Source of the DNA: Verrucomicrobiota bacterium
GTDB taxonomy: Bacteria > Verrucomicrobiota > Verrucomicrobiia > Limisphaerales > UBA9464
Assembly: GCA_017309115.1 (NCBI GenBank)
Contig: JAFLEF010000012.1
Span: 62,001 to 126,000, forward strand
DNA: 64,000 nucleotides
Direction: 5' to 3'
The position numbers and the translations under genes were made by a program. Position 1 is the stretch's first letter; each line of letters opens with the position of its first letter. The notes under the pieces were generated by a model, which did no database searches, was not told the origin of the DNA, and saw nothing but the letters and a program-made list of their open reading frames with translations. Below are positions 1 to 12,300 of this stretch, piece after piece.

Positions 1-356
1 CAAGCTCCTATCCGAACCACGCCTTGCGCCAGAATTTCTTAGGTGAAAAGAGAACGAATCTGGAACGCCGGAAAACAGGAAAAAGGCCGAAGAACCGAAA
101 ACCGAAGGCTGTAGGCTATAGGAAGGCTATCGCCAGCTGAGAGTTGAGAGGAACCAAAACCGCTGAACCGGATGTGCATGGTATCCACAAACCCGTCGGC
201 ACTTCTAACGTGTTTGATTGATTCCAGGTTTTTTCTCTCAACTCTCAACTTTCAACTCTCAACCGGTTTGTGGGTAGCTGAGAGGCCGGAATGGAGGCTG
301 AGGCGTCGAGTTGCTCCGGCTCTACGCGCCTACCGGGCTCTGCGCTTTCTCTTCCC
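1..356. other. Intergenic region downstream of the giant adhesin gene
   Basis: No convincing gene. Short open frames here overlap a dispersed repeat whose second copy lies at 37438-37550, so they are not treated as coding. Bases 59-85 resemble the 3' half of the 63-base repeats at 40816 and 40995 (reverse complement), sharing a GCCGGAAAACAGGAA core. A TGAGAGTT-like run sits at 137-150 and a CTCAACT/TTCAACT run at 234-264. I see no clear terminator hairpin with a T-run for the minus-strand gene that ends at 357. Confidence 0.7.
151..272 (+). repeat. Dispersed intergenic element, copy 1
   Basis: About 115-120 bases that match the reverse complement of 37438-37550 with only scattered differences and two short indels. 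Shared blocks include CTGAACCGGATGTG versus GTGAACCGGATGTG, then CCACAAACCCGTCGGCACTT, then CCAGGTTTTTTCTCTCAAC, then CAACTTTCAACTCTCAAC. Both copies lie between genes. The conserved sequence has no matching reading frame with a start, so it reads as a non-coding interspersed repeat. Only these two full copies are in the window. Confidence 0.85.
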
Positions 357-3300
357 TCAGTTTCCCAGCCAACGAATCCGGAAGAATCGAGTTACTCCGG
401 GCACCGCAGTCACCGGCGTCTCAAAGCCTTCGGCCGTGACCTGTGTCGGCACCTCAGGCAACGCCTCCCAGTGGATCAAATCCGAGCTGGCCTCAATGGC
501 ATATCCCGCCGGACTCGGCGCGCTCCAGATCAATACCAGATCCGGCTCGGCGGACTGACGTGCCAAACTGGACACAGTACGAACTCCCCGGAGTTCTTTG
601 ATTTGCGCAAAACCTTCCGGCAGCCCCACCACCTGCGGAGGGGCGCCAACATAGGTGCCGCCCTGATTGTTCCAGACCCCCACCCGCAGGATTCCGCTGT
701 TATTGATCGATCCACTGGCCAACAGCGTGGCGGTTCCAATTACGGTGAGACGGTCGGACGCTTCGATAACCAAGGAACCGCCCACCACGAGGTCGTGTGG
801 GAAGGTCACCACCCGATCCACCCGAATCTCTCCGCCCGGCTCATTCGAAATGGGGAACGCCCCAGTGATGGCCGTCGCGTTGCCGAAGAACACCTGCAAG
901 GTTCCAAGATTCAACGGACCTTCCAACGTGACCGGCCCGAGCAATCCGAGGCGGCCGACGCCAACGATCTGTTGCTCCGGCTTCAGGATCGTTCGGCCCA
1001 ACAACTCCAACGTGGCCCCAGAGGATACGTCCGCGACCCCTGAGAGGGTCCAATCGCGCGAGAGCTCCAACGTTCCCGCCAACACTTCAATCCGACCCGA
1101 GTTGCTGCCGGGAACCGCAAAGGCGCAGTCGGTCGTTCCCGTCTTTCGCAACGTCCCGGTGTTCACGAAATCCACACGCACAGTGTTATCCGCGGTTCCC
1201 TGAACGAATCCTCCGGTCCCGGAAACTTCGACCAAGCCCTCATTCTCCCAGCGCGCTCCGCCAGCCGGCGTGTTGTTGCGAATCAGATTCGCGGTTAATT
1301 GCATCGTCCCCCGATTCAAGAGTCGGCGCCCGGCGTTCAGAGACTTGCTGGTCGTCGTTGAAATGGTGGCCGTGACTCCCGCCGGAATCTCTGTGGTCCC
1401 CGAACCAAAGTGTTCACCACCGGTCCAGAGGAAGTCCCGAAGCAGGGTCAACTGACCCGTTCCCGCCACGCGCCCAGCCGCCATCGTGAACGGCACTGCC
1501 AATTCGACGTTCGCATCCACGACCATCTGAGCCGCCCCGCTCGTGAGGGTCAGCAGTCCGTCGCCCGTGAATTGAGCCCCTTCGCGCACCTGATGCACCC
1601 CGCGGAACCATTCCCAGCGAGTCCCGGCGCTGAGCAAGGCGGTTCCTGAATGATCACCGTTCTGGTTCATGCGAAGCACTCCACCTTGCACCTGGAGAAC
1701 GCCAGGATTCTCCCAGGGAACATCCACGCCCGACGGCGCCACGTTGGTTCCCTGTTTGAGCATCGACCCGTAGTTCACAAAGGCCACAGGCTTCAGGCCA
1801 TCCCAGGCGGTATTCAGAATGGAGCGGCCCGACGGAAGGACAAAAGTTCCCCGATTCTCAAACCGCGTAGGCGTGTCGGTGTTGTTGGCCAGGTACAGAT
1901 CGGCTTCATCCAACTCCATCAACGAGCGATTCACCAACACCCGACCGTGGGCCACCACCTTGGCGCCCGTCCCCAGGGACGTCGTAGCCGTCGCGGCCAC
2001 CTCGAGGCGACCGGGTCCCAGTAGAGTGCCACCATTCCAAACGAATTGATTGGTGATGAGAATCGACCCCGAGCCGCTGATGACACTGCCACTTCCCAGA
2101 CCGCCGATCTGGGTCAGGCTGGCGAACACTTGATCGGCATTGAAGGTGGCGGTTCCACCGGAGGCCCTAATTGGACCGGTCAATTGCAGCGTGGTGTCGA
2201 ACCGCACCGTCCCCGCCTGACACACCAAAGCCCCCGCTCCCCCCAGCCCGCTGTTCGCCTCAAACACATGCGAGCCGGCGGTAAACGTGAGGGTTGCCGG
2301 ACCGTCGATTTGAACCGAACCGGAGTGCTGCGAGTTCCGCTCGCTGGTGACCGTCCCTTGGAGAATTCGAATCGAGCCCCCATTCACCAACGGAACATCC
2401 AAACGGACGGATCCGTTGGCCGGAGACTCGATGGTCACGACGCCCTGATTGACGAAGCTCACGGGATTGGCCGCGTCCTCCTGGGTCCAAAAGAGTCCGG
2501 GGGCATTGATGAACTGGAGCGTTCCGTGGTTCTCCAGAGTGGCGCCTCCTGCCTGATAACCGCCGAGGTAGATGTACTGGGTCGACACCGGCAAGGTCGT
2601 CCGATTGATCAAGCGGCGGCCGTTAAGCAACTGCTTCAAGCCACCTCCAGAAACGCTGCCACTGGCCGTGGCCGCGATCTCCAGGGATCCCGTTCCAACC
2701 TGTTCTCCGCCCGTCCAGGCAAACTCTCCGGTAACAACGATCTGCCCGGCACCGGACAACACGCCGCCACTTTGCTGGTACCGTCTAAAGGTAACGCTGG
2801 GCTCCATCGCCAAGCCGCCGCCGGCGAGAACCACGGTTCCCTCGGCCAAAACTGAACTCGAAGCCGCCACCGCCACCGAACCGGAATTCACCAGCCACTG
2901 CGCTGCCTCCGCCAAGTTCAACGGACCGCTCATCTGTCCGTTGCTCTCGGTCTGGAGAATGCCCCCAGTGATCTCCAGTGTTCCGGTACTTTCGAAGGGA
3001 ACACTTACGCGACTGGTACCCGCCCCCGTTTTGCGCCAGATCCCGGAGTTGCGGAACAACACCGGCCGAGCGGAAGACGAGTTGGACCAAAGGAAGTCGG
3101 CTTCGCTATCCAACACCAGCGTCCCCAGATTCTCCAAAGTGGCTCCAGCTACTGCGGAGTTGGCGAGCATCAAGGTTCCCCCAAGAACGTTCACCGTACC
3201 TCGATTCAAGACACGACGACCGTCATTCAGAATCTTGTTGGCCGCGCCGGTGAAGGCGGCCGTGGCTTCCGCAGTCAATTCGGTCGTTCCCACGCCCGTC

Positions 3301-6300
3301 CAGTTGCCGCCACTCCAGGCCCACTCTCCCGACACGGTCCAGTAAACTCCGGCCGCATTGATCGAGCCACCGGCCTGGGCCAGCGTGCCCTGCGCCAACA
3401 CAAAACTGTCGGTCGCTGTCGTCAGCGTTCGATTGACCAACGACAAGGTCTGACGTCCCGAAGTCCCGCCCAAGACCAACCGACGAATCGCCGCGTTCTG
3501 ATCCAGCACCACGGTGTAGGTCCCGGGCTCGTCAATGAAGACATCATCCGCTGCGGTGGGCACCCGATTGGCGCTCCAATTGGCCGGATTGCTCCAGTTT
3601 CCGCCCGCCGCGTTAACCCAACGGAACTGACCTGGGGCCGTCACGGTGATGGTCACCGTGCCGGGCAGACTGATGCTGTTCCCGTCGGTCACCCGATAGG
3701 TAAAGGTGTCCACGCCGGTAAAGCCGGGATTGGCCCGATATCGGAACACGCCTCCACCCAGAGAGGTCAACGTTCCATTAGCGGGCAGGGTAAAGTCCTC
3801 CAACGAGAGAGAGTCTCCTTCCGCGTCCGTGTCATTGACGAGAACGCTCGGAATCACCTGGTCGAACCCAAGGATTGCGGCCACGGAATCCGGAACCACC
3901 AGCGGAAGATCATCAACGGCGAACGTTCGCACGAAAACGACCGCCTCCATCGAATCCACTTTGCCGTCATTGGCCCGATAGGAAAACTCATCCAACCCGG
4001 CCCATTCCGGATCCGGCACATAGATCAACTTGCGCTCGGAATTCGTGACGCTCGGCGCCACGGACCCTCGCGAGGTTTCCAGAATAATCGACGGTACCCA
4101 CTGGTCGTTGCCCGCCGGGTTTCCGCCCCCAGCCACACCGACTACACCTCGACCGGTTGCGTCAGTCACCACCGTGCGGGAATCCTCATCCAGGTTCCAC
4201 CAGGCCATTAGGCCCGTCTCGGTCCCGGTCATCGCCCGTCCGGCCAGGTCCAACATTTCCGCGGCACTCAGGGCGCGACTCCAGATAGCGACCTCGTCGA
4301 TGTCCCCGTCAAAGCGATTTCGATTGCTACCCAATTCGGTAATCACCCCGCCAATGGCCGCACCCATGCCATCGGACGTCGCCAAAGGCGCTGATCCCAC
4401 GCCAGCTGGCTGACCATTGATGTAGAAGCGTCGGTTCGTGCCATCCGACGTCACTGCCACATGCTGCCATTCCCCGAACGTGACCGCTCGATCGCTGATA
4501 ATCTGAGCCGTGTCATTGACCCAACTGTCCAAGCGTCCCGAGCCGGACTGAAGGCCCAGCGTCAATCCCCAGAAACCTTCGGAATAAATCACCGGGAATG
4601 CCCGCGTTGCCGCCCGGGGCCGAATCCAGGCGCTGATCGTCCACTGCGCCTGACCTGAAAGATTGCCCGCCGAGTTCTCCGGCACTGTGATCACGTCATT
4701 GACCCCGTCAAAGCGCCGGGCCCGGCCACCGCCCAAAGGCCCGCTCGCCGTCACACCGTCCACCGTTTGGTACAAAGTTCCGTGGGCCGGTAGTCGGGTG
4801 ACGGTTGTCGTCAATGGATCATTGTCCGCATCGGTGGCAGCCAAAGTGACCGCCACTGCGGTCTCTTCCGCCGTCAGATACGCCACGTCGAAGGGAGCAA
4901 AATCAACGATCCGCTCCGGCGCCTGATCAACGTTACCGTGACCGAGCAGTCCTCCCGCAACTCCCGTCACCAGATTCGTGATCTCCAATCCGGACGGTTC
5001 GTCAAAGTTCCACCCGGCTACGAGTCCGGGTTCGGTGCCAACCGTCTTCACCCAACGGTAACTCGCAATCTCCTCCTCGGTGCGCACTCGATTCCAGAGC
5101 CGGAGTTCGTCCAGTTCCCCAGCGAAGGCCTGATTCGGATCAAAGCCTCCTCCCGGCCCATCCTGATCCTGACCAAATACCAGGATGCCGCCGTCGCGGA
5201 ATCCCGCGCCCGGAATCACGGTGTTCGACGCCACCAGGACTCCATCCAGGTAAACTCGCGTCATCCCATCCGTCTGGGATCGGCTGATGGCCACGTGAAT
5301 CCAGTCGCCGGTGACCACTCCCACCCCCAAGCCGCGGGATCCGCCAGCGACGTACATATCCATGTTCAGGGTGTTGATCAGCAGAAGCTCGTTGTCCTGA
5401 CCACCAAACGAATACGAGAGCATGGTTCCCGCTTTCGCGGTATTGGTGGACTTCATCCAGAACTCCACCGTCAGGTCTCCGCTGGGGAATCCGCTGAAGT
5501 TGTTCCCGAACCGCAGGAAGTCGTTGTTGCCGTCAAACCGGAGGGCTCCATTCGTGGGATGCGCCTGCGCCACCGGAACGGAATTGGCCCCGACGTTCAG
5601 GGTTACCGTGGCCTCGCGCGAAGGTTCCGCGGGGACGAGATAGAGTCGGTCGTAAAGCGTCAGCCAGCGGGATGCCACGGCGGCCCTTCCCCGGTAGCTC
5701 AAGATCAGTTCATCCCCGAGGGCCATGTCGATGTTTCGGAGACTCACCGGCAGGATCAGCGTCTCTACCAGGGAACTGGCGGGATTCGGCTTGGAGACCG
5801 TATTCGTATACAGCGGAGTGACCACGCCATCTGCATATCGGCGCCGGGCAATGACTAAATCAACATCGACAGCTGCAGCTACCTGACCACTGCCATTCCA
5901 TTCCAACTCCAATTCGCCGACGACATCCAGTGGCATCGCCGCTGGGGCGATCCAAGTGACGGCGGGAATACTATCATACCAACCACCAGTCTGGATGTTG
6001 TGCGAAACTCCCTCCGACGAAATGGCCGTACCGAAGTTATCCTGAAACGCCCAGAGTCCGCCGCTGTTAAACCAGTTGGGATCCCAAATTAATTGTCCGG
6101 GAATTTCCTGGAACCAGGGAACCTCCTCCGTGAGGGGTCCGCCCACAAAGTAATCGTAGCGCCAAGTCACCAGGCCTAGCTGATCGCGGGAAGGATTTCC
6201 TTCCCGGGTGAAATTCACGGTGCCCGGTCGGAAGTCCCGCTCGCGATTCCAACTGAAGGAATCCACTAATAGATACCGGAACGTGTCCACTCCACTAAAG

Positions 6301-9300
6301 CCGGCATTCGGCGTGTATACCCACTGTCCCTCTCCGTTCTGGATCAGAGTCCCGTGTTGAGGCCGCGACGTTGGAATCGCCAGCAACGAATCGCCATCGG
6401 CATCGGTGTCGTTCTGGAGCAGTGTGGTCAGCGGCGTGGGCGTTTCCTGGAATAGCGCGAGCGTGTCCGCTCCGGCCACCGGAACCGTGTTCGTCGGCAA
6501 CACCTGCACCTCCACAGTTGAGGGGAACGAGGAATCTTGTCCGTCGGAAACCGCGTAGCGGAAGGTCATGCTTCCGGCCTCACCCGGCTTTGACACGAAG
6601 ATCACCCGATTCTGCGCATCCGTCACGAGGGCCGGCACCGCGTCAATGAGGCTCCCGCGAGTCACACCGTCCGCGGTCTGATACAACTCGCCGAGTTCCG
6701 GCAGGGTCAGCACCTGAGCCCGAACCGGCACGTTGTCCGCATCCGTTCCCGTCAGGCGTACCGTCACAGGCAACTCTTCCCGGGTCTCCATGCGAACCAA
6801 GGAGGTTTCCCAGACACTGGATTCCACCGCCATTGGGCTTCCGCCCGGAATGAAGGGATTCCCCAGCCGCGCGTGCGCCTCCCGGCCGGTGCTGTCACGG
6901 GTCAGTCCGGGGAACGATCCTTCAAAACTCCAGGCCGCCGCCAATCCCGCCTCGTTGCCCACCACTCGCGTTCCCACTCCCGCGGCAATCTCCGTGGCTG
7001 TACGAGCGACACTCCAAACACGCACTTCATCCAGTTCGCCGACGAACGGTCCGGCCCAGCCGTTACCGATTTGGAAGGGCTGATCACCCGGAATTGCCGG
7101 CAAGGTAACCGCAACTTCGGCCACCAACTCGCCGTTCAAATACCACCGCAGACGGCCTTGAGTCAGATCCCGCACCAACGCCACGTGGGTCCAAACCCGG
7201 CGCAGCAACGGACGGCCCAAATCCAAGTACTGGTAGTTGGAGTTGGGCGAACCGCCATCCACTCCCAGGTTGCCGTAGTGATACCGCAACTGACCGTTGT
7301 TCAACAACGCCATGCCCCCTTCGCCCGCATAGGCCTTGGTGATGACCGTCTGAACCGTGGTGGTATTCTCCGGATAGATCCAAAATTCGATCGTCAGATC
7401 CCCGCCAAACCGGAGTGACGCCGCGTTGGTCACCATCAACACATCATCCACCCCATCAAATCGGAAGGCCCCACCCGCTCCCGCGACCGGCAGCCGATTG
7501 GCTTGGAGGGCATTTCCGTCGAGACCGTCCGGAGTCCCGTCACCGTCCGTGTCCGCCCGATCGGGATTCGTCCCGGCAATCAGTTCCTCGGCATTGCTGA
7601 CCCCATCGCCGTCCCGATCCGGATCATCGCGATCCGGAACGCCGTCCCGGTCCTGATCAGCCAAGGTCACTACCGAAACGACTTTGCGCGCCGTGAGCCC
7701 GCCGGCATCCCGAGCCGTAAAGACCAAGCTGCCCGGATCCAATCGTTCGCTCCGAAGCTCCAAGGTGGCCGAGAGAGTGGCGAGATCGATCGGGCTGTTG
7801 GTGACACGCGTGCCCGTCTCGGCAAACCGCAGCACCGCAAATCGGCCGAAATCCGAACGGTTGAGCGGACGTCGCTCAAAGCCCGGACCTGACCACGATG
7901 CAATAAACTGAGCCCCGCCTCCGGCTTCGAAATACAGCGCAGTCAGGCTGTAGCTGCCAGCCGTCAGGCTCTGGACTGCGGATCGATCAGAAGCCCCGTG
8001 AGCTCCGTCAAAATCCACCACAATCCGATCGTCCAAACTCAGTCGCGAACCGTCGTCACTGTTCAGGGTAAACGTGTAGTCTCCGCTCTGGGGAACAATG
8101 AGTGTGCCGGTGAAGCGCGCACCAAACTGATCCACCTGGCCGCCTGGGAACCACGGTTCGGTGCCGTACGGATAGTTCAACTCGGTGAAGTTGGTGGTGT
8201 AGTTTGGCGGATTGATCAGCGGCAGCCCAGCCAGATTCCCCAAGCCCACGGCCGAATTCCAGAACTCCGCTTTTCCGGAGGATTCCGAGTCGAGTTCAGC
8301 CACTTCAAGGGAACGCACGTTGCCGTCGGCATCGGTCACCTGAACAGAAATCTGCCGGGTCGTACCCGCCACCAACTCCAGCGTGTCCGGAATACCGATC
8401 ACCGGCAGCTTGTCCGCCTGGAACGGATTGGACCCTTGATCGATTTCCTGACCGTTGCTCAAGCCATCGCCATCGGAGTCCGCTGACCGGCTGAAGACCT
8501 GCAGCGCCACTGGAGCCAGCGGCGACTCCACCATCGCTCCGTACGCCTCCACTTCGGCAATTGTGAGGTAGTTTTGACCGAGGTGAACCACTCGAATGTA
8601 CCGACCCACGGCGTCCGTAGGGATCTCCACGCCACCCAAGGCCTGCCCATTGGCCGTACGAAAAATCTCCACAGCGCCATTGCGGTACGTCGCGGGTAAC
8701 TCAGCGGCGAGGAAGTCGTCCCGCTCAAAGGGAGTCGCGGCCACGAGCACCGCCACAGCGCTCTGCTGGGCATTGTCGGAACGGAAATAAACACCCACTC
8801 GGTTCAGCGCCAACACCCGGCCCAGGTCGATCTCGAACCACGGATGCAGTTCGAAACCAGTGTGGGCGACCGATCCAGTGCCCCACTCACCACTCCGGTT
8901 GCCATCCACTATTCGCGAGGGCGGTCCGCCAAACTCCGTGCTGGAGGACCTCGCCGTCGCGACCGTGTCTCGTGCCAGATTCGTTCCGCCAATCAAGGCC
9001 ATGGCTTCCAGCACCGCGGAATCCCCGCTCAAGTTCGCCAGGAGCGGCACGAAGAGGGAACTGACAAAGTTGGTTCGCGGAGCATTGGTTTGGCCCGCCC
9101 CCAAGCGATACCGCACCACCTCGATACCCTCCGGATTCGGACCGCCCGCAGCAAACGCCACTTCCTGTCCTTCCACCACGGGAGTTCCATTTGTTGGTTG
9201 TGTGATCGCAAAGGGCGCCACCCGGAAAGTGGACACAAACGGAGTGATCGGATTGCCGTTGCGGTCCGTCATCACTTCGGTGAGCGACACGGTATATTCC

Positions 9301-12300
9301 TGACCGAACCGTAGCGCACCCGCCGGATACCAGATCACCACTTGGTTTGTTCCGCTGAGCGTTACTTCGCCTGGAACCTGGCCTTCCTCGCCGACCACCC
9401 GGAAACTGGCGGCGCTGACCGACTCCGGATCCAACGGTTCACTGAAAGTCGCCACCACCCTCGGCCGCACCGCGATCAAATCACTCTGATTTGCCGGGAG
9501 GATGGTCTGAACCACCGGAATACTGGCATCGACCAAACGGAAGACCACCGTGGCATTGGTGGAGTTCCCGGCGTCATCCGTCACGGTCACCACCGCCTGA
9601 ACGGGCGCTCCATCCTCCGGCAATCCTGTCAGCGAAAAGAACACCGCATTGGTCGCCGGCTGATTCGAGATCAGCGGTACCGTCACGGTCTGGTTGGTGG
9701 CCAGGGCCCCGCTGAGGGCCACAGACACGGTGGCGTTGGTAAAGTTATCCACCACTTGGACCACCACGGGAAGCGGTTCGCCCACACTCACCCGGGCGCC
9801 ATTGGTCGGACTCAGAATCGCCACATTCGGTCGGGCGGCATCGCTGATCTCCAAGGTGAAGACCAATTGTCCGCTCGATTGTCCGAGGTTGTCGATGGCC
9901 TCGGCAAAAATCTGAACCTGCGACCCCGGACCGGCTTGCGAATTCACGAATCCCTGGACGCGCAATCGGGTGGAGTTGGTCCGGCTCAATTCTCCCGTGC
10001 CGATGCCCGCCACGATGGCTTTCAGTTCCGACACGGAGGCGTCATCCACCGCTTCGACATCGACGGCGACGAACGATCCAGTGGGCGCCGCCCCGGTAGT
10101 TGGGGAAACCCGGGTGAACACGAGGGTCGGCGGCTGATTCGGCAAAATCGTGATGACCAACTCCGCCACCGGCCCATCATTGCCGTATTGATCCGTGGCG
10201 ATTGCCCGCACGGTGGTGGTGCCCGACAACGGCAAGGTCACCGGAATACGGAACGGAAGATTCGTGGCACTCCCTAAGGCGCCGAAGTCCTGACTGAACC
10301 GAACCTGCACTCCAGGTTCCGCCGTCGCCAGCACGGCCTCCACCGGCACCACAGCGCCCGCCACCGTCTGACGACCGTCTGCCACCCGCAACGACGCCAG
10401 CGTCGGCCCCACGGTGTCCAACGTGGCAAAAGTCGCCACAAACGGTTCGCCCGCCGACCGATTGCCCGCCAGATCGAACACGTTGCTCACCGTCAGGGTG
10501 TACGTGGTGTTGGCCCGCAAGACGTCGGCGGGAACAAAGCTCAACACCCGGCCGTCCACCCCTACTGACGTCGTCCCGGACACGACGCCTTCTGGACCAC
10601 TCACCCGGAAGCTGATCCCGCCCGGTTGCAGGGATTCGTTGAAACTCAGCCGAGGCACCGACCGCGGATCAATCTGGACCGCTCCATTGGTCGGAAACTG
10701 CGAGAGCAGGATGGGTGGATCATTGTCCGCGGTTCGGAACCGGGACACGAACGGAGTCACCAGGGAACGATTCACCAGATCCAACGGTCCCGTCCCCACC
10801 ACCCGGCCGCCGGCATTGAAGACGTCACCAGCAATCACCACGACTTCATACACCTGCTCGCTGACCAACGGCGCATTCGGAGTCAACCGCACCCGACGCG
10901 GCACGCCATTGGTTTCCAAAAGCTGAAGCTGGGCCGCCACTTTGACCCCACCCTGCACCGCCCGAATAAAAATCCCCTCGGGAGTCACCGTATCCGCTCG
11001 CAACGCCTCGCTGAACTCCAGTTCCACCACCGCCGTCGTGGGCACCTCTTCTGAGGTATTCGCCGGGACGACCGACAGGACCGTCGGGAAATCCTCGTCC
11101 AACCGCAAATCTCCCACCTCCAAGGATTCCCCATTCGACGTCAACCGCGTCTTCCGCAAGGCCACGCCACCGAAGTCCGCGGCCACGGCTTCGAGATCCA
11201 CTTCGCCAATCGGCAAATTGAAGAACTCAAAGGTTCCATCCAGCTCGGTCCGCACAAACGCACGACCCGGATTGGCACTCTGAGAATCGAAAGTGGCCAG
11301 TACGTCGATGTTTCCCACTGGCGTCACCCCATCCGCCCGGACCAAGCGACCCAACAGGGAACCGCTGTCTCCCAGACGCAACGTGAGCGTGTCAGCTTCG
11401 CCTGCGGCGGAAATGGCCCCACTAACCGTCGAAGCCAACGACAAACTCGACGCGGTCAGGCGGTAGTTCCCCACCGGAACATCGCCAAAGGCAAACGAAC
11501 CATCCGCGCCGCTCACGGCCGTCACCCGCTGTCCCGAAAAGACCGGTGCCTGAAACTCAATGACCACTTCGGCTCCCGAAATCGGAGTCGTTCCGTTGCT
11601 GCCCACGACCTGACCCGACACTTCGCCCACGCCCGGCAGAATCAGCGTCACCGGCGGGTTCGTTCCGGCCTGGGTCAGCGTCGTCCCCATCCGGGTGCCG
11701 TTCCGCAGTTCGCCACCATTCCGCGAAATCGCCGTGAGGGTGTAGTTCCCCAGCGTGAGATTCTCGAACCGGACGGATCCCGTGGCATCCGTGTCCGCCT
11801 CGCGTCCACCCAACCGGACGGTCACATTCGGCGCCGGCGTGCTTCCATCCGCCCGAACCACCAACACCGGCAGCGTGCCCAGCGGGCGCAAAGCCACATC
11901 CACCGATGCCACCAGGGTCGCCGCACTCAAGGTACCGGACGCCGAACCTGTGGTCCCGCGACCGCCTTCAGACACCGGACGATCCCGGGCCGACAAACTA
12001 AACGCGCCCACGGGGGATCCCGGGAAGCTGAATCGGCCGTCCGGTCCCGTCGTCACCGTCCGGCGCGGAGTCAGGCCGTCGGAGTACGTGACCGTCACCA
12101 CCGCACCCGCCGCAAAGTCCTGTCCATAGCTGTCGAGGACGTAGCCGTTGATCTCCCCGCGGGCACCTTCAATCAGGAGAGCGTTCACCACCTCGTCTGC
12201 CACACTGACCGTGGCGCTGCCTCGGGCCACGGCTCCCGTGACCGGTTCGGACGATTGCAACACGTGAGTCCCCAGGGGAACGCCTTCAAACCGGAACCGT

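Noticed and set aside
9342-10277. 311-codon plus-strand frame opposite the giant adhesin
   Set aside because: Antisense shadow in a high-GC gene; Arg/His/Gly-rich sequence without domains.
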